A stretch of DNA of 64,000 bases from Chromobotia macracanthus (lineage: Eukaryota > Chordata > Actinopteri > Cypriniformes > Botiidae): the NCBI GenBank assembly GCA_036877525.1, contig JAZGTH010000121.1, positions 248,001-312,000 on the forward strand, written 5' to 3'. Each line of letters opens with the position of its first letter. Position 1 is the stretch's first letter. Below are positions 59,623-64,000 of this stretch, one piece after another. The notes beneath the pieces were generated by a model that saw only the letters and a program-made list of their open reading frames with translations, was not told where the DNA came from and ran no database searches. A program made the position numbers and the translations under genes.

Positions 59623-62600
59623 GTAAAATCCTGTTTTTACGAAAGTTACGTCGGGTGTTTTGTTTCTCGTTTACAGCTTCTGTGGCTATTGTGAAGCGTT
59701 TATCCATGTTGAGCTTTATCCATGTTTTGCTTGTGTGTATCCGTTCACATTTGCAGCGCAAATCTGTTTTCTGTCTTTTTTAACCCATGCAATGTATTTG
59801 TTAGGTAGTTTCTTGCGCTCCGGCAGCTGCATGGTGTTGTTTTAAAGGGGTTAGATGAACGCTGGTACTCTTTCGGTTGTGATATGTATTGATTTAGTGT
59901 CAGCACCTGCTCTGTTTGCTTCAATAAAACTCCTGTTGTTGTTGACGGTCACTGACTGTATGAAGAACAGTTTGACAAAGATACGAATGTAATGTTTTGT
60001 CATTATTAAGTGATCTGTAATCCCGGATAAAGGGATCAGTGACTGCAAACCTGTTGGTCTATATGCATCATAGGCTGTTAGTAAATGCTGCTGTTTGCTT
60101 TTCAGAGCAAAATTGCATTTTTGCATTGCATCCCAAACGATTTGTCATGTGAAAGTACAAAGATATATTTACATGAGAAAACTGCAAACCTTCCCCTTTA
60201 TTACTGCATGTCTCGTTGTGAACTTCTTGGAAAGAAAGGGAAGTTAACCAAGTTACTCAGTTTATTTAATCAAAACCGTGGAAGGTTGTTTTAAAATGTT
60301 TGCCAAATTGTGGCATTCCTTAAAAACCAGTGTGTGCATGTGGATGTTTTTGATTAAATTCGCAGCTAACTTATTTCACTTATTTCACACAACATTTGTC
60401 CCATCAGAAGTTTCCATCAGTGGCTCTGAGAGCTGGTAAGAGGATTAGTCTGAGGCAAAGAGAAGTTAACAGTGATTTTGCAGAGAATATGCGTCACTTG
60501 ACAAGAATTTGAGTTGTGCAGTGATTGGCATTGGATTTGTTAGGTAAGAGGATGATATATTTCATTGCTCGACCCTCTTGTGGAAATGTTTTGCCATACA
60601 TATGGTCATATATGCTTCATTTAAGCTGTGGTTCACTAGGATTGCTTGTGCAAACACTGAGCGGTACTCGGAGGCAGAGGTGTTGGGCATAACTGCTGTT
60701 ATTTGTCAGGACCGTTTTAATGCCTGTTGACACTGTTAATTCTTTCTCTGTATGTTGTTTTCAATAATTGCATGCTGTCAGTAAGAAATGAATTTAGTGG
60801 GCATCTTTGCAGCTTTAAAATTGATCGGCTAATTAGAGCAATGAGGAATGAACATACAAAGTGAGAGAAGTAATGAAATCAAATGTAGTTTAATTACAGA
60901 ATCTGAAAACAAGCCATAGAGTCACACTGAGTGATAGTTTTTATCTGTCAGTGAGTTATGCATGATGTCATTTCGATATTATTTATAGCTGCACTTCCTT
61001 AACTTTTGCTTCTTAAGCTTGATGTATTTGAACAAGGTCAAGGTTGCCAAAATAATGCCTAAAAAGTAGTAATAGATATTTTGCTATTGGTTAACATAAT
61101 CCAACCACCATGCAGTCTTAAGAAAAATGGGCTAGTGAGGCCATACAAATGGGTTTTTTTTATTTTTCATTAGCCAAGCAATTTTTTCTTTGGAATAACG
61201 TACAAAGATGAATTGTGCATCACAAAAACTTGGTAAAATGAAAAAAATGCAAACTAGTTCACCATGGGATATTTATAAATTCAGTTCTTCCCTTTAACTG
61301 GAATACATTTTTATTTCTCAGAGTTTATTTCTGCTGGTAGATGATGTGATGTGCCTGGAATCCGACTGTAGCCTTGAAACCTGTTTGGTTTCTTCAGACA
61401 CTGACAGACAGCTTTGAGCTCCTGCCTTTTCTCTTTAGTATAAAAAAACCCTTAAAGCATGGTGAATTTGTTGTGCTGCTTGCTTGGAAGTCAGGTTTTG
61501 TAAAAATCAAAATGATGGCTGGCGTTTCAGCATGTAATTGAGCGTTAGATGGATAAGGTTTGTTTTTAAATGACTTAAACCTCTTGTTATCGTGATGACC
61601 TGCTTGAGACCTCTTCTGAAAAAACGAGATAATAGCTTGATGTGCTGAGACACGTCATGCTAATTGTTTTCCACCTTGGCTAATCGTTCAGGATCCAGCT
61701 CAAGCTTCCAGAAATGATATCAGCTCTTTGCAGTCGTAAAGATGCCAGTCTCCGGTGACTCTGCCAAAAGCCTTTCCCACGGAATCACCTCACGCTTCCC
61801 ACTGCAGCGTATGAATGAGAGGCTTCTTTGTGTCTGACGCACAGAAACTTAGCACTAGAGATGGAGAAACTGAGTAAGTGAAGAAAAAGGCGACTTCTGA
61901 GGAGACGGAAGCATTTAAGTAGATCAAAAGTTGAATCAGGAGCCAGATTCAGGTTAGTGGAGGAAAACAACATGAAAAACATTGTGCACAAAGCACTTAG
62001 CTGCAAAAACAGCACAGTATGTGAGTATGGGATTTGTCATGTATAAATTATTGTTTGATCTTCATTTGTCTGGTTGTAGCTCTGGGGCATGTTATGTGGG
62101 GTGGAGCTGACCACATCCTGTGAAGCACTGGCCTCTGCCTGTTCCCTGTGATTCGGAGTGTTTTGAGCACTTTGTGGTTCTGTTGCCTTTATGCCTGTGG
62201 ATCTGGGACTCGCACACCCACTCCATGTCGCAAGCAGACCTAGATATTGCCTAGATATTGCAGAGACAAATCCAAAATACATATTGGAATTTTTATTTTA
62301 GGCTAACTGTTCCTTTAAAGTATATATTAAATCATACTTTGCAAAGTCTTTTCTTTGCAAAGTCCAGCCAGTGACACTCATATGGTTTGGGTTTGTTGGT
62401 CTCTTCTGTGTTTTCTCAAATCCCTGCTTTTGCAGCTGTATCTGTTAATGTCATTTCTCTGAGCCTTTCTGAAGTCTCTCGGCAGTCCTTTCAAACACAG
62501 CAGCAGCTTGAAAAAAGCTTTAAAACTTTCACCTAAACTGTCGTTCAGCTTGCAGGTCTCAAAAGCTTTTTTGAGTGTAAGTACAAGCTTGTGCATTATG

Positions 62601-64000
62601 TTGGTGTTGTTTTTGACACGGTGATGTCTGTAGTTTGAAAAGTGTTCCAAGCTAACAGAGAACATTGTCAGAATGTTGGCTGGAGCTTATCCAGCTGGGT
62701 TTTTGTGAGGTGTGGGGTCATATAGCAGCAGGGACTTAACACCGTGCCAGATGACTTCATTAACCAATAGAAACACTGACACTGTTGCCTCTCCCTCCTG
62801 TTTTCACATTCTGTATAACCACTAGATCTGACTCGCTGGGAGATTTATTTGCATAATGCTTTAAATGTGTGTGCAATGTAATTGTCATATTTACTGTCAT
62901 ATTTACTGTGTATTGTAAAGTTCAATATGCTAACAATTTTGATGGCTCCAAATGAGCATTCAGATCACTTAACATAATGATAACAAAAACATTTTTGTGT
63001 CTGATTTCTGACACTCATCTGCACAGCATGGAGACGCATTTAATTGTAGGATTTTGTTATGACCTGCATTTGTTTGCTGTGTAGTGTTGCTCAATGTAAC
63101 ACAACATACGGCCCATGAGACCTATGCAAACTGGCCATCTGGTTGTATTAGCTATGTTTTCGGTGAATCACACTTGGAGTCTAAACCAACACATTTCCAG
63201 TCCAACAGCACTGGAAAGACTACGTCACCAGAAACAGTGCTGTGACTTTCTTGGTCAGTTACAGTACAGGGAATAGGGCCAATATAAAACAAATCAATTG
63301 CAAGTCAATTGCCATTGCAAATGAATTCTCAAGTGTAGCAGTCTAAAATGAGATTATGAAGCTCTTTCATAAAATTTTATGATTTAAATTATGAGTTTTA
63401 TATGCTGTTACCCTTTGTTACTCATCTTGCATGTAAAGCCAGTTAAAACAGTCACTTTAATTCTCAGGGTCAGAGAGGGAGAAAATGGTGTTGTAATTCT
63501 AAACTGTTTTTGGCACCAAAAACCCTGTTAAACATTACAAGAATGAAATGTTTTATAAGATAATGTTACAACTTTTGGAGTGATGACTTTATTAATTTTT
63601 ATTAATCTGTATTTCTAAGTTCACTTTATGGAGCTAATCAACAAACCTTCTGAAAAAGAGAACTTTTTTAGTAAACTGCTTTAAATTTAGAAATATATTT
63701 TTAAGGCAGACACACATCTCATGAGCATTCCCTGATGCATTGGCTGACAATAGAGGAAACAGTTAAGATGTCTCCTTGTATTTAGAAGATCTGATACACA
63801 TTTGGCCCCTTTTCAGGATATGCATTGTGTCTTCTGTGCACATTGTCTAGCAGTGTTTGTGTCAGCCTGGCAGTCATTATACACTTGCATAATGATGAAT
63901 GTTTATAATCACTGTGAAACAAAAGGAGATCTGAGGCAGAATGCCCAAGCTGTTCTTTTCCATAAAACCAAACTGGATAGTCATTTACACTGCCAAGCTC
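59623..64000. other. Non-coding sequence to the window end (possibly a first intron)
   Basis: No coding exon was recognised. It contains a small AGTTCACCC-type fragment (62285-62320, minus) and a MITE family A end (62648-62700). Short open frames (59851-60126, 61785-62015, 62378-62665) have no family resemblance or splice support. Confidence 0.6.
62648..62700 (+). mobile_element. MITE family A, copy 11 (terminal fragment)
   Basis: CCAAGCTAACAGAGAACATT followed by GTCAGAATGTTGGCT is the left end of the family. It jumps directly to CCAGCTGGGT, an end-like sequence, so nearly the whole interior is missing. Confidence 0.6.

Noticed and set aside
61742..61838. Small 31-codon frame beginning MPVSGDSAKS, considered as a rin2 first coding exon
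   Set aside because: It does not resemble the N-terminus of RIN2, ends in a stop rather than a donor, and is too short to be meaningful.

Overview
The window looks like nuclear DNA of a teleost fish, most likely a cyprinid. It is AT-rich, with long introns, consensus GT..AG splice sites, long TA/TG/TC microsatellites, tRNA-derived SINE pieces and many copies of short non-autonomous DNA elements of kinds common in carp-like fish. No bacterial, phage, retroviral or CRISPR structure was seen. The species cannot be fixed from the sequence alone.

Layout: (1) 1-3.4 kb is upstream intergenic DNA with one MITE copy. (2) 4042-52121 (+) holds a complete slc24a3 gene (NCKX3, a potassium-dependent sodium/calcium exchanger). 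I rebuilt it as 17 coding exons whose phases all agree, giving 658 residues. Intron 1 (13.6 kb) and intron 2 (24 kb) make up most of the span; exons 3-17 lie within the last 10.2 kb. A 3'UTR of up to about 3.4 kb probably follows. (3) 56630-58634 (+) holds a second gene of four coding exons (287 residues) ending in a DUF4806-type domain, with a CRE-containing promoter. (4) From about 59.3 kb onward there may be a non-coding first exon (ending 59622) and the start of a long intron of a further + strand gene. By vertebrate synteny rin2 is the candidate, but no coding exon of it is visible.

slc24a3 would export Ca2+ with K+ in exchange for Na+ at the plasma membrane. The DUF4806 gene has no assignable biochemical role and no evident link to it. 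The accessory content is mainly repeats: an 11-copy MITE family with CCCAGCTAACA ends, a second element with GTCCCCACAAGG-type sequence (3 copies), tRNA-derived SINEs, a hairpin MITE, a five-unit minisatellite and several microsatellites. I found no convincing undescribed biological system. The most notable local features are a tandem duplication that copies a splice donor in the DUF4806 gene, same-orientation MITEs bracketing the exons of the first alpha repeat of slc24a3, and a microsatellite-filled short intron before exon 11.
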